64,000 nucleotides of DNA. It comes from Venatoribacter pacificus. Lineage in GTDB: Bacteria; Pseudomonadota; Gammaproteobacteria; Pseudomonadales; Oceanobacteraceae. The notes beneath the pieces are model-generated. The model was not told the origin of the DNA. It made no database searches and saw only the letters and a list, made by a program, of their open reading frames with translations. Within the stretch, counting starts at the first letter, position 1, and each line of letters opens with the position of its first letter. The stretch is taken from the NCBI RefSeq assembly GCF_025318105.1, contig NZ_JAOANI010000014.1:186001-250000 (forward strand). Direction: 5' to 3'. This document shows, in pieces, positions 31,782-41,010 of this stretch. The translations under genes were made by a program, and so were the position numbers.

Positions 31782-32824
31782 CGATGTATTGCGGTCGCTG
31801 GTATGAGCGTGACGAGCGGTTTATTGCCGCTCATCATCAGCCGGCGCTGCTGCTTGACCTGTTGCTGGCACGCGATATTTCCAGCCATAAAATACTGCGC
31901 GGCAGCGGTCTTTTTTATGAGGATATTCTGACCGGAAGTCATTACCTTTCACCCGCGCAATTACAGCAGTTAATTACAAACGGGCGGAAATTATTACCGC
32001 AAGAAGACCTCAGCTTTCGCTGGGGAGACAGTTTGTGGCCCGGACATTACGGCGTATTCAGTCAATTATTGGCCAATGCTCCGGATCTGGAGCGGGCGCT
32101 GCAGGCGCTGGTAGATTATCGACGGTTTTTATCACCACTGCTGGTTCCCCGTATTTATCAGGACGAGCGTTATTGTTACGTGCAGTGGCTGGATGCGTGC
32201 GGTCTGCAGGATGAACGGCGTTTTATGGTGGAAACGGCAATGACCGGTTTAACCGCCATGAGCCGCTGGCTGGCGCAGGAAACCTTACCCTGGCGCTATG
32301 GCTTCAGCTACGCGCAGCCTGCGCAGGATGAGCAATATCAGGTGTATTTGGGCCCGGATCTGCACTTTTCAGTAGGTGTGGATGTGATGATGATTGAAAA
32401 ACACTGGCTGCAAAAAGCCTGGCCTCGGGGTTCTGCAACGGCTTATCAGGTTGCGTTGCGTGAAGCGCAGTTACTGATCGGTGAGGACGTGGCGATGAAC
32501 GGATTTAATGAAGCGGTATACCACTATCTAACTCAGCAGTTACGTGCGCCGCAGAGCCTGCCCGAAGTGGCTCAGGCTTTTGCCATGAGCCCGGCAACTT
32601 TTAAGCGGAAACTGCATAAGCACCACTGCCATTTTCAGCAATTACAGGATCAGGCACGGCTGCATGTGTGCCTGTATTTATTTCACATTAATGGCTGGAC
32701 CAACGAGCAGGTGGCGCATTATCTGAATTTTAATGACACCACCAATTTTCGCCGCGCGTTTAAACGCTGGTCGGGTCTTACACCGAGCGACAGCAAACAA
32801 CGATTCTTGTTTGCTGCGGGCTGA
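31778..32824 (+). CDS. AraC-family regulator with arabinose-binding-type N-terminal domain (OruR/MmsR-like)
   Basis: Transcription factor of 348 aa. The N-terminal part (about 20-205) matches the Arabinose_bd type found in OruR and related regulators (SFRWGDSLWPGHYGVFSQLLANAPDLERALQALVDYRRFLSPLL). The C-terminal AraC helix-turn-helix pair is at about 245-340: SLPEVAQAFAMSPATFKRKLHKH and TNEQVAHYLNFNDTTNFRRAFKRWSGLTPS. It overlaps the GGDEF gene by 4 bp (ATGA), indicating co-translation. Effector and targets are unknown; the nearby phytate genes and the convergent CTI gene are candidates by position only. Confidence 0.9.
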   Translation: MTMYCGRWYERDERFIAAHHQPALLLDLLLARDISSHKILRGSGLFYEDILTGSHYLSPAQLQQLITNGRKLLPQEDLSFRWGDSLWPGHYGVFSQLLANAPDLERALQALVDYRRFLSPLLVPRIYQDERYCYVQWLDACGLQDERRFMVETAMTGLTAMSRWLAQETLPWRYGFSYAQPAQDEQYQVYLGPDLHFSVGVDVMMIEKHWLQKAWPRGSATAYQVALREAQLLIGEDVAMNGFNEAVYHYLTQQLRAPQSLPEVAQAFAMSPATFKRKLHKHHCHFQQLQDQARLHVCLYLFHINGWTNEQVAHYLNFNDTTNFRRAFKRWSGLTPSDSKQRFLFAAG

Positions 32825-32829
32825 GCAGC

Positions 32830-35286
32830 TTAGCGATTTTCCAGACGGTTATAATCCAGCAGTCCGGCATTCAGCGGATCATTGCGTAAATACCACTCAT
32901 GCACCTGATCGCTGTGCGCCCAAAACTGTGCATCGGTGCGGCGCACAGCAAAACGGTCTGCCAGTTTTTCGTAATCGTCTTCGTCTTTCAGGCCCGCCAC
33001 GGCACTGACAAAATCCTTCAGGCGGAATGACGAGACGCGGTAATACGCCGACGGATAGGCGCCGATAATACCGGGCACCAGAGTCAGATAATCTTCCTGC
33101 GGCAGACGGTTGTTTTCTTCATACAGCAGGCCGGTCAGATTGCTGTGACCGCTATTGCGCATCAGGGTAAATACCTGGCTGTCCCCTTGCATATTTTCCA
33201 GTAATAACAGCGATATTTCAGGCATCAATGTTGCCGCCTTTCCCTGAACACGGTTAATGCCATTAAGGGTATTCAGGTGTTGTGGCATCAGCTGACGGGC
33301 AAGGCTGTATTTCGTTTCCAAAACCGGCTGCAGGCGCTGGCGCAGTTTTTCGTACAACTCGGCCTGTGGATTCTGGCTGTGATATTCGATGGCCGGATCG
33401 GTCAGAATATGGTTCTGGTAGTTGACCAGGTGTTTTTTAACGCTGTCAGAAGCGTCGCGGTACCAGTAGTCGGCCAGACGCAGACGCTCTTTCTGCGGCA
33501 GCAGCGCAAGGAAATTGAATTCACCCTCCATGCGCAGAAAATCCATATACAGGCGGGTCATCAGCTGATGGCCGATATTGCCATAAACATCAAATTCAGC
33601 GACCAGCAGGTAATGAATGCGTTCCAGTAATGAATAATTAATCACCCACGCGGTTTTGGGATGCTGGCCGACCATACCTTTCACCACGGTAGAGCTGTCA
33701 AAATGGCGGAAAATAGTTAAAGCGGCATTAGGATTATGAATATTGCTATTCGCCGAATTTGAGTTGCTGTACACGCTGTCATTACCCGGCCAGATCAGGC
33801 TCAGGTCGACCGGTTGGCCATCCGGAAATTTTTCCCGCAGCGCGGCATTTTTGGCATCCAGGTATTCGTTGTGCAAACTGGAGTAACGTAACCAGTTGGC
33901 AATAATACCGGAGTTACTTTCCGCTTCGCCTGGCAGACGCAGGTTCTCACTCTGATCAATCAGAAATTGGCTGTAGCCTGCATCTTCCTGCATTTTCGGA
34001 TCGACAAAAAATACCCAGAAATGATCGTCGATTACATTCAGAGCAACCTGACCGCGGCAGACAGGCCCTTTAATAAATCCGGTAATGATATATTCCGCTT
34101 CTTCCAGCATAAAGCGATAGCGGGCGTTGACCGGTAGCTGGGCAAAGGCAATAAACGGATTGGCAGCGGTTTCCGGCTTATAGTCGGGCAGTTGGTCAAC
34201 GCTGTATTCCGGCTCGATAAACAGCGCTTTGATCCAGTCCATCCGTTCGTTATTCAGGCGGTAGGGCATATGGGTTTTGGCAACAACGCTGCTGCTGTCA
34301 CGCAGCAGACGATAATAAACCCGCTTAACCTGAGGATCATCATATGGCCTGCGTGTTGCTACCGGACTGATCGGCAGGCCCGGAGGTGTGGCAGAGCGTA
34401 CCAGTTTGAAAAAGTATTCAGGCCGTTTGTTGGGCTGCTGATTGCGGAATAATGGCTGCGGAGAAAAATACAGGCTGGCAAGAAACAAATGCTCGTAGAT
34501 ATAACGGCTGACCAGTTGCTGCTTTAAATTATCCTGATTCAGGAACGCTTCCCAGTGTTCAATTTCGGCCTGTAATGAATCTGGCAAGGGGAGATCGGCT
34601 GACAGTGCTGCACCGCTTTTAAGCCAGCCTGTGAGCTTTGAATATTCATCGTTACTGAGCGCTGGCAAAGCATACGGCATCCCCCAAAGCGGATGTTCAT
34701 CGGCAAATTGGGCGAATTCTTCCTGGGTCGGACACTGTTGGCTGCGGTTCAGGCCCAGTTCAAAATCGTCATCGTCAAGAATTTTGTCTGCCGGCATCGG
34801 GTTGTTCGCTTTTAAAGCCAGCATTTGATACAGCACGCTGTTTTGCAGGTTAATGTCTGGCGTTTGGGAACGTTCATTGATAACCGGAAAAAAGTCTTTA
34901 TTGCGCCATTGTTCAGTCGTTTGAGCATCAATGCCGAGACGCGTGGGCTCACTGGCCAGAATCCGGGTGCCGTCATATACCTTCGTTTTGTTGGCGCCAC
35001 GCATAATGCCATCCGCAGACGATAATTTAAGCTGGCAGGGGGCGTCATAGCAGCCGTGGCAGACCACGCAGCGGTTTTCCAGAATGGGGCGTATTTCTTC
35101 ACGATAGTGGCGTGCAGGTGCGCTGTTGACCTCGGCGCGGCGATCGCTAATGACGGTTTTGCCAAACAGTTCGTCAGCGTTGAAGCCAATGCCGGCGGTG
35201 GCGCAACCGGCAATAAGTAATGCCAACAGGCCGGGTTTAAGAAAGACAGACAGGCGTGGAAAGTGGCGTTGCAGAAAACCGGGCAT
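32830..35286 (-). CDS. cti: fatty acid cis/trans isomerase
   Basis: Periplasmic heme enzyme of 818 aa that turns cis-unsaturated membrane fatty acids to trans forms, an immediate response to solvents or heat in Pseudomonas, Vibrio and relatives. I start at ATG 35286 with GGAG 7 bp upstream. A lipobox-like LIAGC (C28) ends the signal, so it may be a lipoprotein. The c-type heme site is CVVCH at 73-77, followed by GCYDAPCQLKL, and the family body includes MPYALPALSNDEYSKLTGWL, TKTAWVINYSLLERIHYLLVAEFDVYGN and HSNLTGLLYEE-type segments. It converges on the AraC gene with only 5 bp between stops, and has its own promoter region. Confidence 0.95.
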   Translation of the reverse strand: MPGFLQRHFPRLSVFLKPGLLALLIAGCATAGIGFNADELFGKTVISDRRAEVNSAPARHYREEIRPILENRCVVCHGCYDAPCQLKLSSADGIMRGANKTKVYDGTRILASEPTRLGIDAQTTEQWRNKDFFPVINERSQTPDINLQNSVLYQMLALKANNPMPADKILDDDDFELGLNRSQQCPTQEEFAQFADEHPLWGMPYALPALSNDEYSKLTGWLKSGAALSADLPLPDSLQAEIEHWEAFLNQDNLKQQLVSRYIYEHLFLASLYFSPQPLFRNQQPNKRPEYFFKLVRSATPPGLPISPVATRRPYDDPQVKRVYYRLLRDSSSVVAKTHMPYRLNNERMDWIKALFIEPEYSVDQLPDYKPETAANPFIAFAQLPVNARYRFMLEEAEYIITGFIKGPVCRGQVALNVIDDHFWVFFVDPKMQEDAGYSQFLIDQSENLRLPGEAESNSGIIANWLRYSSLHNEYLDAKNAALREKFPDGQPVDLSLIWPGNDSVYSNSNSANSNIHNPNAALTIFRHFDSSTVVKGMVGQHPKTAWVINYSLLERIHYLLVAEFDVYGNIGHQLMTRLYMDFLRMEGEFNFLALLPQKERLRLADYWYRDASDSVKKHLVNYQNHILTDPAIEYHSQNPQAELYEKLRQRLQPVLETKYSLARQLMPQHLNTLNGINRVQGKAATLMPEISLLLLENMQGDSQVFTLMRNSGHSNLTGLLYEENNRLPQEDYLTLVPGIIGAYPSAYYRVSSFRLKDFVSAVAGLKDEDDYEKLADRFAVRRTDAQFWAHSDQVHEWYLRNDPLNAGLLDYNRLENR

Positions 35287-35424
35287 AAGCACTCCAGAGG
35301 AAAAATCAGAACTGATTATAGCGGTGCCCGGCAAGGCATGACAGCCACGGCTAACAGCCCTGGCGGTCTGCCCTTGCTTTTAACGATTGTTTTCAGCGAT
35401 TTTGATCAGCAGATTGTCTACTGC

Positions 35425-36093
35425 TCAGGCGTAATCGTAAGGTCCGCCTTTTTGCAGCGCGGTCTGGTAAGTGGGCAGTGCATGCACGCGTTTTACCCAG
35501 GCGCTGATATTCGGATAATCGTTGGCGGAACTGCCGCGGTTTAAGGCGGCTTCTAATGGAAAAATCAGCTGGAAATCGGCGCCGGTCATCTGCTCTCCGG
35601 CAAACCATGGGGTGCTGCCCAGGTGCTGCTCAATATAACGCAGGTTATTCAGCACATTGGGGCCAACGTAGCTCTGCATTACTTTATCGGCAATGCCACG
35701 GGCGATCGGCTTAATAAAAAATGGCATCGGGGCGGTTTTGATTTTATTGAAAATCAATGACATCACCATCAATGGCATCAGAGAGCCTTCGGCATAGTGC
35801 AGCCAGTATAGGTATTGCCAGTATGGCGCAGAACCTTCTTCCGGCAGGAAGCGCTCTTTACCATAATTGCGGATTAAATATTCGATAATCAGGCCGGATT
35901 CGGCAATGGTCTGCTCACCGTCGGTGATCACCGGCGATTTACCCAGTGGATGGATGGCTTTAAGGCTGGCGGGCGCCAGTGATGTTTTACTGTCACGTTC
36001 ATAGCGTTTGATGTCGTAATCGACCCCCAGCTCTTCCAGTAACCAGATAATGCGTTGTGAGCGTGAATTATTCAGGTGATGCAGCGTGATCAT
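35425..36093 (-). CDS. glutathione S-transferase family protein
   Basis: GST of 222 aa with an N-terminal thioredoxin-like domain (ITLHHLNNSRSQRIIWLLEELGVDYDI, then SPVITDGEQTIAESGLIIEYLI for glutathione binding) and an all-helical C-terminal domain. The Ser of NNSRSQRI is the likely catalytic residue by analogy with beta and nu-type enzymes. It resembles the YfcG/Ure2-independent bacterial GSTs common in Pseudomonas. Monocistronic by spacing; the 193 bp upstream shows nothing else. Substrate unknown. Confidence 0.92.
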   Translation of the reverse strand: MITLHHLNNSRSQRIIWLLEELGVDYDIKRYERDSKTSLAPASLKAIHPLGKSPVITDGEQTIAESGLIIEYLIRNYGKERFLPEEGSAPYWQYLYWLHYAEGSLMPLMVMSLIFNKIKTAPMPFFIKPIARGIADKVMQSYVGPNVLNNLRYIEQHLGSTPWFAGEQMTGADFQLIFPLEAALNRGSSANDYPNISAWVKRVHALPTYQTALQKGGPYDYA

Positions 36094-36286
36094 GGGTGCT
36101 CCGTGGCGTCGTCGTTAAGAGTGTCCGCCTTAGAATGCAGATAAAGCCCGCGGTTGCGCAGAGTCATTTGTGCCAGACGGATATTTTTTAGCGCGAAGTG
36201 GATATGATCCAAAGAAGAGAGCAGCATTTTTTGCGTCGCACAGCAGCATGACCGCTGCACGACGGATAATGATGGTGCTCAGACAA

Positions 36287-38614
36287 TCAGAATTTAAATT
36301 CCCCAATCTGATTACGGATAGTAACGGTAATGGTATCCAGATCGGTACTGGAATTCTGAATCATCGCCGTTGCATCCAGGATGTTATCGGACAGATCTTT
36401 TACGTGGGTAATATTGCGGCTGATTTCTGTGGTGACGCTGCTTTGTTCTTCGGCGGCGGTGGCAATCTGCGCGCTCATTTCTTCCATCTGATCAATCAGC
36501 GTTGATACTTCGTCCATTAATCGTGCGGTTCCTTCGACTTTATCCAGACTGTCGTCGGTGCCTTCCTGTGAGGTGCTCATGGCCTGTTGTGCGCTGCTGA
36601 CACACTGTTGTAATGACTGAATCTTATTACGAATTTCTTCGGTACTTTGTGCGGTGCGGGAAGCCAGTGTTCGGACTTCATCGGCAACAACTGCAAAGCC
36701 CCGTCCTTGCTCACCGGCACGGGCAGCTTCAATGGCGGCGTTCAGCGCCAGCAGGTTGGTCTGCTCGGCGATGGTTTGAATCACATCCAGTACAGCACCA
36801 ATGCCTTCGCTTTCTTGCGCCAGTTGCTCCATGCCAGCGATGGATTGGGTCATATTCTGCTGCAGTTTATTAATCGTGGTGCGGGCAGTGTTGGACATTT
36901 CATGGCTTTCTTTTACCCGGTTACGGGTAGTACGCATGTTCTCTGCCGCCAGTTCGGCATGCCCGGCGACTTCGCTGACGGAAGCGCTGACTTCGGTCGT
37001 GGCCGTGGCCGCTGAATTCACTTCTTCATTTTGTTGCATTACCTGGTCTGCGGTTTCGTTGCTGGCGGTCCGCAATTGTTGCGCATGGTGATTGAGGGTA
37101 TCAGCCGTCTGCTGCATTTCACCGAAAAAGGATTGCAGCTGACGGAACAGTTGATTCAGTGCCTGGCCAAGTTGCACAAATTCCGCTGCCCCCTGTTCGC
37201 TGAACGTGGCATTGAGTTCACGGCGTTCAGCCACCTGACGGATACGGTTGACCACGTTGACAATCGGGCGGGTAACCCGGTTGCCGCTCCATATTCCTAT
37301 CAGCGTCATCAGTGCAGCCATCACCACAACCAGAATAATGCTGTTGCGCATAAGGGTTGTGGTCATTGTGCTGACAGCGGCATAGGCCTCGTCACGATCA
37401 ATTTCACTGATCAGCGCCCAGCGTGTGCCAACAAAGTCGATATAGGTATACGCCGACAGTACCGGCACATCACGGTAATCATCGATGGTGTGTACGCCAC
37501 TTTCGCCCTGCAGCGCTTTTCTGACGGACGGGGTGTCCAGTGGTTGCAGACCAATGGAGGAATTACGCTGGTCGATTTCATTTAACAGTGTTTTGGGTAA
37601 GCCCGACTGCTGCAAGGCCTGCAGGTAAGCGGGTTTATCTTCAATCAAGAAGCGGCTCTGGCTGCGCGGTGTCAGGTCGTTACCGACCAGGTAGCTTTCA
37701 CCGGAATGACCAAAACCAACTTCTGCCCAGCGGCTGTCGTTGGTCATAATGCCGTTAATTTTATCCACCGGCATCTGGAAAATAAGAACTCCGCTGCGTT
37801 TACCATCGGTGAAAATGGGAGTAGCGATAAAAGATGCCGGTGCATTGTAGGACGGCAGATACACGGCAAAATCGCTGAAAGCGACTTCACCCTCAGGCAA
37901 TGCCATGGCTTTATTAAAGACAGCGGCAATGCCGCTGTCTTTGTAAGGCCCGGTGCGCAGCGATGTAGCAAAATCCAGCTCTTTGAATACAGAATAAATA
38001 ATATGTCCGCTATCAGCATCAGCAATGAATACGTCGTAATAACCAAAGCGTTGCTGGAACTGGCGCAGATAGGGATGAATGGTGCGATGCAGTTCGTCGT
38101 ATTCGGTGCCGTTGCCGAGGGCATCCAGCTCTGACTTGGCCCCCAATGGATGGCTGTTGCCGGAAATATACGCGCTTTGCAGGTAACGGGCGTTATCGCT
38201 CAGGCTGGCGTAAACCTGCTGCTGTGGCGAGTCTTTACCATCATTCAGTTGTGCGAAGGTGGCGTTGAAATCGTTGGCATAGTATTTCTTCAGCGGTTGT
38301 TCGTTTAGGGATTCGCCGTACTGTAACGGGTAATCAAAAAAAGCCGTTTTCAGCAGTACGCTGGCCTGTTGTATCAGCGGGCTGCTGCTCAGTGTGACCA
38401 GCTGCGACTCCAGCGTGGCCAGATAGCGTTCGATGCTGGCTTTGTTAAGATCGCGGCGACTTATGAGTGCTTGCATCACCTGTGCGTCGGCACCTTCCTG
38501 AGCTGTACTGATGGATGTCTGACTGCCAACCAGTGCCGTGAGAATGACCGCGCAGAGCGTACTGGCGACGATGGTCAGAATCAGCTGGTTTTTGATATTC
38601 ATAGACAGGTCCAT
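36287..38614 (-). CDS. methyl-accepting chemotaxis protein
   Basis: Chemoreceptor of 775 aa. A first membrane helix (about 11-30) is followed by a large periplasmic sensor (about 35-410; looks like a double-Cache type, with a YDVFIADADSGHIIYSVFKELDFATSL region), a second helix (about 418-440), a HAMP domain (NRVTRPIVNVVNRIRQVAERRELNATF) and a signalling coiled coil whose tip reads EQTNLLALNAAIEAARAGEQGRGFAVVADEVRTLA. No C-terminal pentapeptide for CheR tethering. An internal ATG at 38602 (MNIKNQL) could be the true start. The ligand is unknown. No other chemotaxis genes are near. Confidence 0.94.
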   Translation of the reverse strand: MDLSMNIKNQLILTIVASTLCAVILTALVGSQTSISTAQEGADAQVMQALISRRDLNKASIERYLATLESQLVTLSSSPLIQQASVLLKTAFFDYPLQYGESLNEQPLKKYYANDFNATFAQLNDGKDSPQQQVYASLSDNARYLQSAYISGNSHPLGAKSELDALGNGTEYDELHRTIHPYLRQFQQRFGYYDVFIADADSGHIIYSVFKELDFATSLRTGPYKDSGIAAVFNKAMALPEGEVAFSDFAVYLPSYNAPASFIATPIFTDGKRSGVLIFQMPVDKINGIMTNDSRWAEVGFGHSGESYLVGNDLTPRSQSRFLIEDKPAYLQALQQSGLPKTLLNEIDQRNSSIGLQPLDTPSVRKALQGESGVHTIDDYRDVPVLSAYTYIDFVGTRWALISEIDRDEAYAAVSTMTTTLMRNSIILVVVMAALMTLIGIWSGNRVTRPIVNVVNRIRQVAERRELNATFSEQGAAEFVQLGQALNQLFRQLQSFFGEMQQTADTLNHHAQQLRTASNETADQVMQQNEEVNSAATATTEVSASVSEVAGHAELAAENMRTTRNRVKESHEMSNTARTTINKLQQNMTQSIAGMEQLAQESEGIGAVLDVIQTIAEQTNLLALNAAIEAARAGEQGRGFAVVADEVRTLASRTAQSTEEIRNKIQSLQQCVSSAQQAMSTSQEGTDDSLDKVEGTARLMDEVSTLIDQMEEMSAQIATAAEEQSSVTTEISRNITHVKDLSDNILDATAMIQNSSTDLDTITVTIRNQIGEFKF

Positions 38615-38723
38615 ATTCAGGCTTTGTTATACAGCGTAGAATAGTCGCCAGTTATTTTCGGGAAATATCTCGATAATTTCATGCCATCATGTGGTCATTT
38701 AGTATTAAAACCGGAGTAACACA

Positions 38724-38954
38724 ATGGAACGAACCGAACGCGATTTTTACGCACGTGATAAAGAAGATCAGGATGCTTTCCTGAGCCAGACCTGGTGTAA
38801 CAACTGTATGGAAGCCGACCTGGGCATGGTTGAGCCGGTGGAGTTTGAGCAGGAAGGTGTGATCTTTATCGAAGGCAAGTGCGCTAAATGTGGCGAATCC
38901 GTAACCACTGAGATTGCGGATGACAGTACCGACGGTGATTGGGACGACGAATAA
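38724..38954 (+). CDS. small zinc-ribbon protein
   Basis: Acidic cytosolic protein of 76 aa with two CxxC pairs, C25/C28 and C53/C56, that form a probable zinc ribbon (SQTWCNNC and GKCAKCGE). The remaining sequence is rich in Asp and Glu, and the C-terminus is DSTDGDWDDE. GGAG lies 8 bp upstream of the ATG. It is followed by a hairpin. I recognise the type but no named family; a role in protein or nucleic-acid contacts is a guess. Confidence 0.85.
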   Translation: MERTERDFYARDKEDQDAFLSQTWCNNCMEADLGMVEPVEFEQEGVIFIEGKCAKCGESVTTEIADDSTDGDWDDE

Positions 38955-38965
38955 TCGTTCTTACC

Positions 38966-38990
38966 GCGGGAGCCTGTAGCAGGCTCCCGG
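38966..38990 (+). terminator. hairpin after zinc-ribbon gene
   Basis: GGGAGCCTG, TAG, CAGGCTCCC followed by a short CTTTATT. The U-tract is poor, so termination strength is uncertain. Confidence 0.6.
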
Positions 38991-39026
38991 GCTTTATTGC
39001 TGCAGCGCTATCGGTATTTGGGCCGA

Positions 39027-39465
39027 TCAGCTGTCGCGGTTGATATAACGCAGAATCTCCACCACCTGCAGAGGTGTTTCACACACCGCCAGTGCGGCGG
39101 CATCCACTTCTTTCAGCGGGTGAGTCAGGGCCGGGTCGTGTTGCACGATCAGCGATTTCCGCAGCGTAGCCTGCATCAAAGGCGGCATTCCATTGTTTGT
39201 ATTGATCACCAAAACGCACCACCACAATATCCGCTTCAGCCATCAGCTTGCGGGTGCGCAGGGCGTTGATTTTGGCGGCTTTATGATCTTTCCAGAAGGC
39301 CTTTTCTTCGGCGCCCAGAATCTGGTCGCCACAGTCGTCGCTGGCGCCATGGTTGGTATTTGGCCCGGTCAGTTCAACGTCCAGCCCGGCGTCTTTAACG
39401 CCACGGGCAATCTCTTCACGCCAGCCGGTGTGAATTTCGCCGGATAAATACACGGTCAGTTTCAT
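39027..39465 (-). pseudogene. ytoQ: YtoQ-family protein gene with a frameshift
   Basis: The first 97 or so codons from ATG 39465 read as a YtoQ protein (KLTVYLSGEIHTGWREEIARGV, TNHGASDDCGD, FWKDHKAAKINALRTRKL, VVRFGDQYKQWNAAFDAGYAA). After GYAA the frame departs from the family and runs on to about 39079 without likeness. The expected C-terminal part KSLIVQHDPALTHPLKEVDAAALAVCETPLQVVEILRYI is present just downstream in another frame, ending at 39027. A small indel near 39160-39165 explains this; either a real mutation or a sequencing error. It is the last gene of the arsC-wrbA-DUF2069 unit. YtoQ is thought to be a nucleoside-2-deoxyribosyltransferase-like fold of unknown role. Confidence 0.85.
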
Positions 39466-39481
39466 GGTTATGCATTCCTTA

Positions 39482-39856
39482 TTATTCGTGAGCGGTCTTA
39501 GTTGCAGAGTTGATGGCAGCAGCATCGGCTTTAGCCCAGCGGGTATAGAGCATGCTGCTGAGAAACAACACGATGCACAGACTGGCGGCGACAATGGAGC
39601 CCAGCCCGACCAGAATGGCGAAGCTCAGAATCGACAGATAAGACAGCCAGGCCGCCGCTTTGTGTGAGCGCTTGATCAGGCCGGGAATAAACAGCAGGAA
39701 GGGCAGAATTTTAATCAGCCACCAGAGTACACCAACGGCGTAATTTGCCGAGCCTTCGCTACCAGCCGGGGCGTTGCTCAGGGTGCCGTACAGTAGCACC
39801 AGCAGAATCGCCAGATAGCTGGCCAACATAATGCGGTATGCATTTAAGGTTTTCAT
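39482..39856 (-). CDS. DUF2069 membrane protein
   Basis: Inner-membrane protein of 124 aa with four predicted helices (about 9-25, 43-57, 68-82 and 84-105). The LWWLIKILPFLLFIPGLIKRSHKAAAWLSYLSILSF region matches DUF2069, typically linked to wrbA in gammaproteobacteria. It overlaps wrbA by 4 bp (ATGA), so it is translationally coupled. Function unknown. Confidence 0.88.
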   Translation of the reverse strand: MKTLNAYRIMLASYLAILLVLLYGTLSNAPAGSEGSANYAVGVLWWLIKILPFLLFIPGLIKRSHKAAAWLSYLSILSFAILVGLGSIVAASLCIVLFLSSMLYTRWAKADAAAINSATKTAHE

Positions 39857-40461
39857 ACTGTGGCCTCCGCCAGCGCTTTGGCCAGGGATGCAATGCGTTG
39901 TCCCTGTGCCTGACAGAGCTGGCTTTCCGCCGTACTCAGGTCGTTATTGTTATCGGCACCGGCCCAGTGGCTGGCACCATAAGGCGTACCACCGCTCTGG
40001 GTATTCAGCAGGGCCGCTTCACTGTAAGGAATACCGGCAAACACCATACCGTGATGCAACAGTGGCAGCGCCATGCTCAGCAGGGTACTTTCCTGGCCGC
40101 CATGCAATGACGAGCTGGAGGTAAACACCCCGGCCGGTTTGTTGATCAGGGCACCGGTCAGCCACAGTGGGCTGGTGCCGTCGAGGAAGAACTTCAGCGG
40201 TGCCGCCATGTTGCCGAAGCGGGTCGGACTGCCGAGCAGCAGCCCGGCGCAGTGCTTCAGGTCATCGGCGCTGCAGTACACCGCGCCGCTGTCCGGTACC
40301 GCTGGCAGGCTGGCGTCGGTATTGGCCGAGACTTCCGGCACGGTGCGCAGGCGTGCTTCCATGCCGCTGACTTTTTCAATGCCGCGTGCCATCTGCTGCG
40401 CCATGCGCTCCGTTTTACCATGACGGCTGTAATACAGCACCAGAACGTAAGGCTGAGCCAT
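39853..40461 (-). CDS. wrbA: NAD(P)H:quinone oxidoreductase WrbA
   Basis: Flavodoxin-like quinone reductase of 202 aa that performs two-electron reduction of quinones with FMN. The phosphate-binding loop is VLYYSRHGKTERMA at about 9-22; the isoalloxazine segments are SPTRFGNMAAPLKFFLDGTSPLW and FTSSSSLHGGQESTLLSMALPLLHHGM. It is co-directional with arsC (1-bp overlap, TAATG-type) and DUF2069, a common gammaproteobacterial order. Role is protection from quinone redox cycling. Confidence 0.95.
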   Translation of the reverse strand: MAQPYVLVLYYSRHGKTERMAQQMARGIEKVSGMEARLRTVPEVSANTDASLPAVPDSGAVYCSADDLKHCAGLLLGSPTRFGNMAAPLKFFLDGTSPLWLTGALINKPAGVFTSSSSLHGGQESTLLSMALPLLHHGMVFAGIPYSEAALLNTQSGGTPYGASHWAGADNNNDLSTAESQLCQAQGQRIASLAKALAEATV

Positions 40462-40811
40462 TACAGAATCTCCAGAACCTGTTGTGGCGGACGACCAATG
40501 CGCGCCTGCGAACCGTTAATCACAATCGGGCGCTCAATCAGCTTTGGGTGTGCGCACATGGCGGCAATGATGTCATCGTCGCTGAGGTTCAGGTTGTCGA
40601 GACCGGCTTCTTTGTATTCGGCTTCTTTTGTGCGCAGCAGGTCGCGCGCGCCGATGCCCAGTTTGCTCAGTACGCTTTTCAGTTCTGCGGCGGAAGGGAC
40701 ATCCTTGAGATATTCGATCACGCCGGGCTCGATACCCAGCTCCTGCAGCAGTGCCAGGGTTTCGCGGGATTTGGAACAGCGAGGATTGTGATAGATCTGT
40801 ATTTCGCTCAT
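40461..40811 (-). CDS. arsC: arsenate reductase (glutaredoxin type), ArsC family
   Basis: Thioredoxin-fold protein of 116 aa. The catalytic cysteine C12 sits in HNPRCSKSRETLALL and the conserved arginines follow in SQARIGRPP, as in ArsC that reduces arsenate with glutathione and glutaredoxin. No arsR, arsB or acr3 lies nearby, so this housekeeping version may belong to the Spx/YffB-like side or have low arsenate activity. First gene of the arsC-wrbA-DUF2069-ytoQ unit; diverges from the YihY gene. Confidence 0.92.
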   Translation of the reverse strand: MSEIQIYHNPRCSKSRETLALLQELGIEPGVIEYLKDVPSAAELKSVLSKLGIGARDLLRTKEAEYKEAGLDNLNLSDDDIIAAMCAHPKLIERPIVINGSQARIGRPPQQVLEIL

Positions 40812-41010
40812 GCTTTACGTTGTCCTCTGTCAGTGGTGCCGGACGTTCACGGGCAACCAGTGGATAGCATCTGAGTACGATGCCTGTGTAGGCCGATATT
40901 TTAATGGCCGACATCTTAACAAAGGATGCCGCCCGGAAGGAAAAGCTTGCGTAAAAAGGCGCTGTTTTTATGTCTGGCGGCATTGTATTTCTACGATCAG
41001 GAACTTGTGT

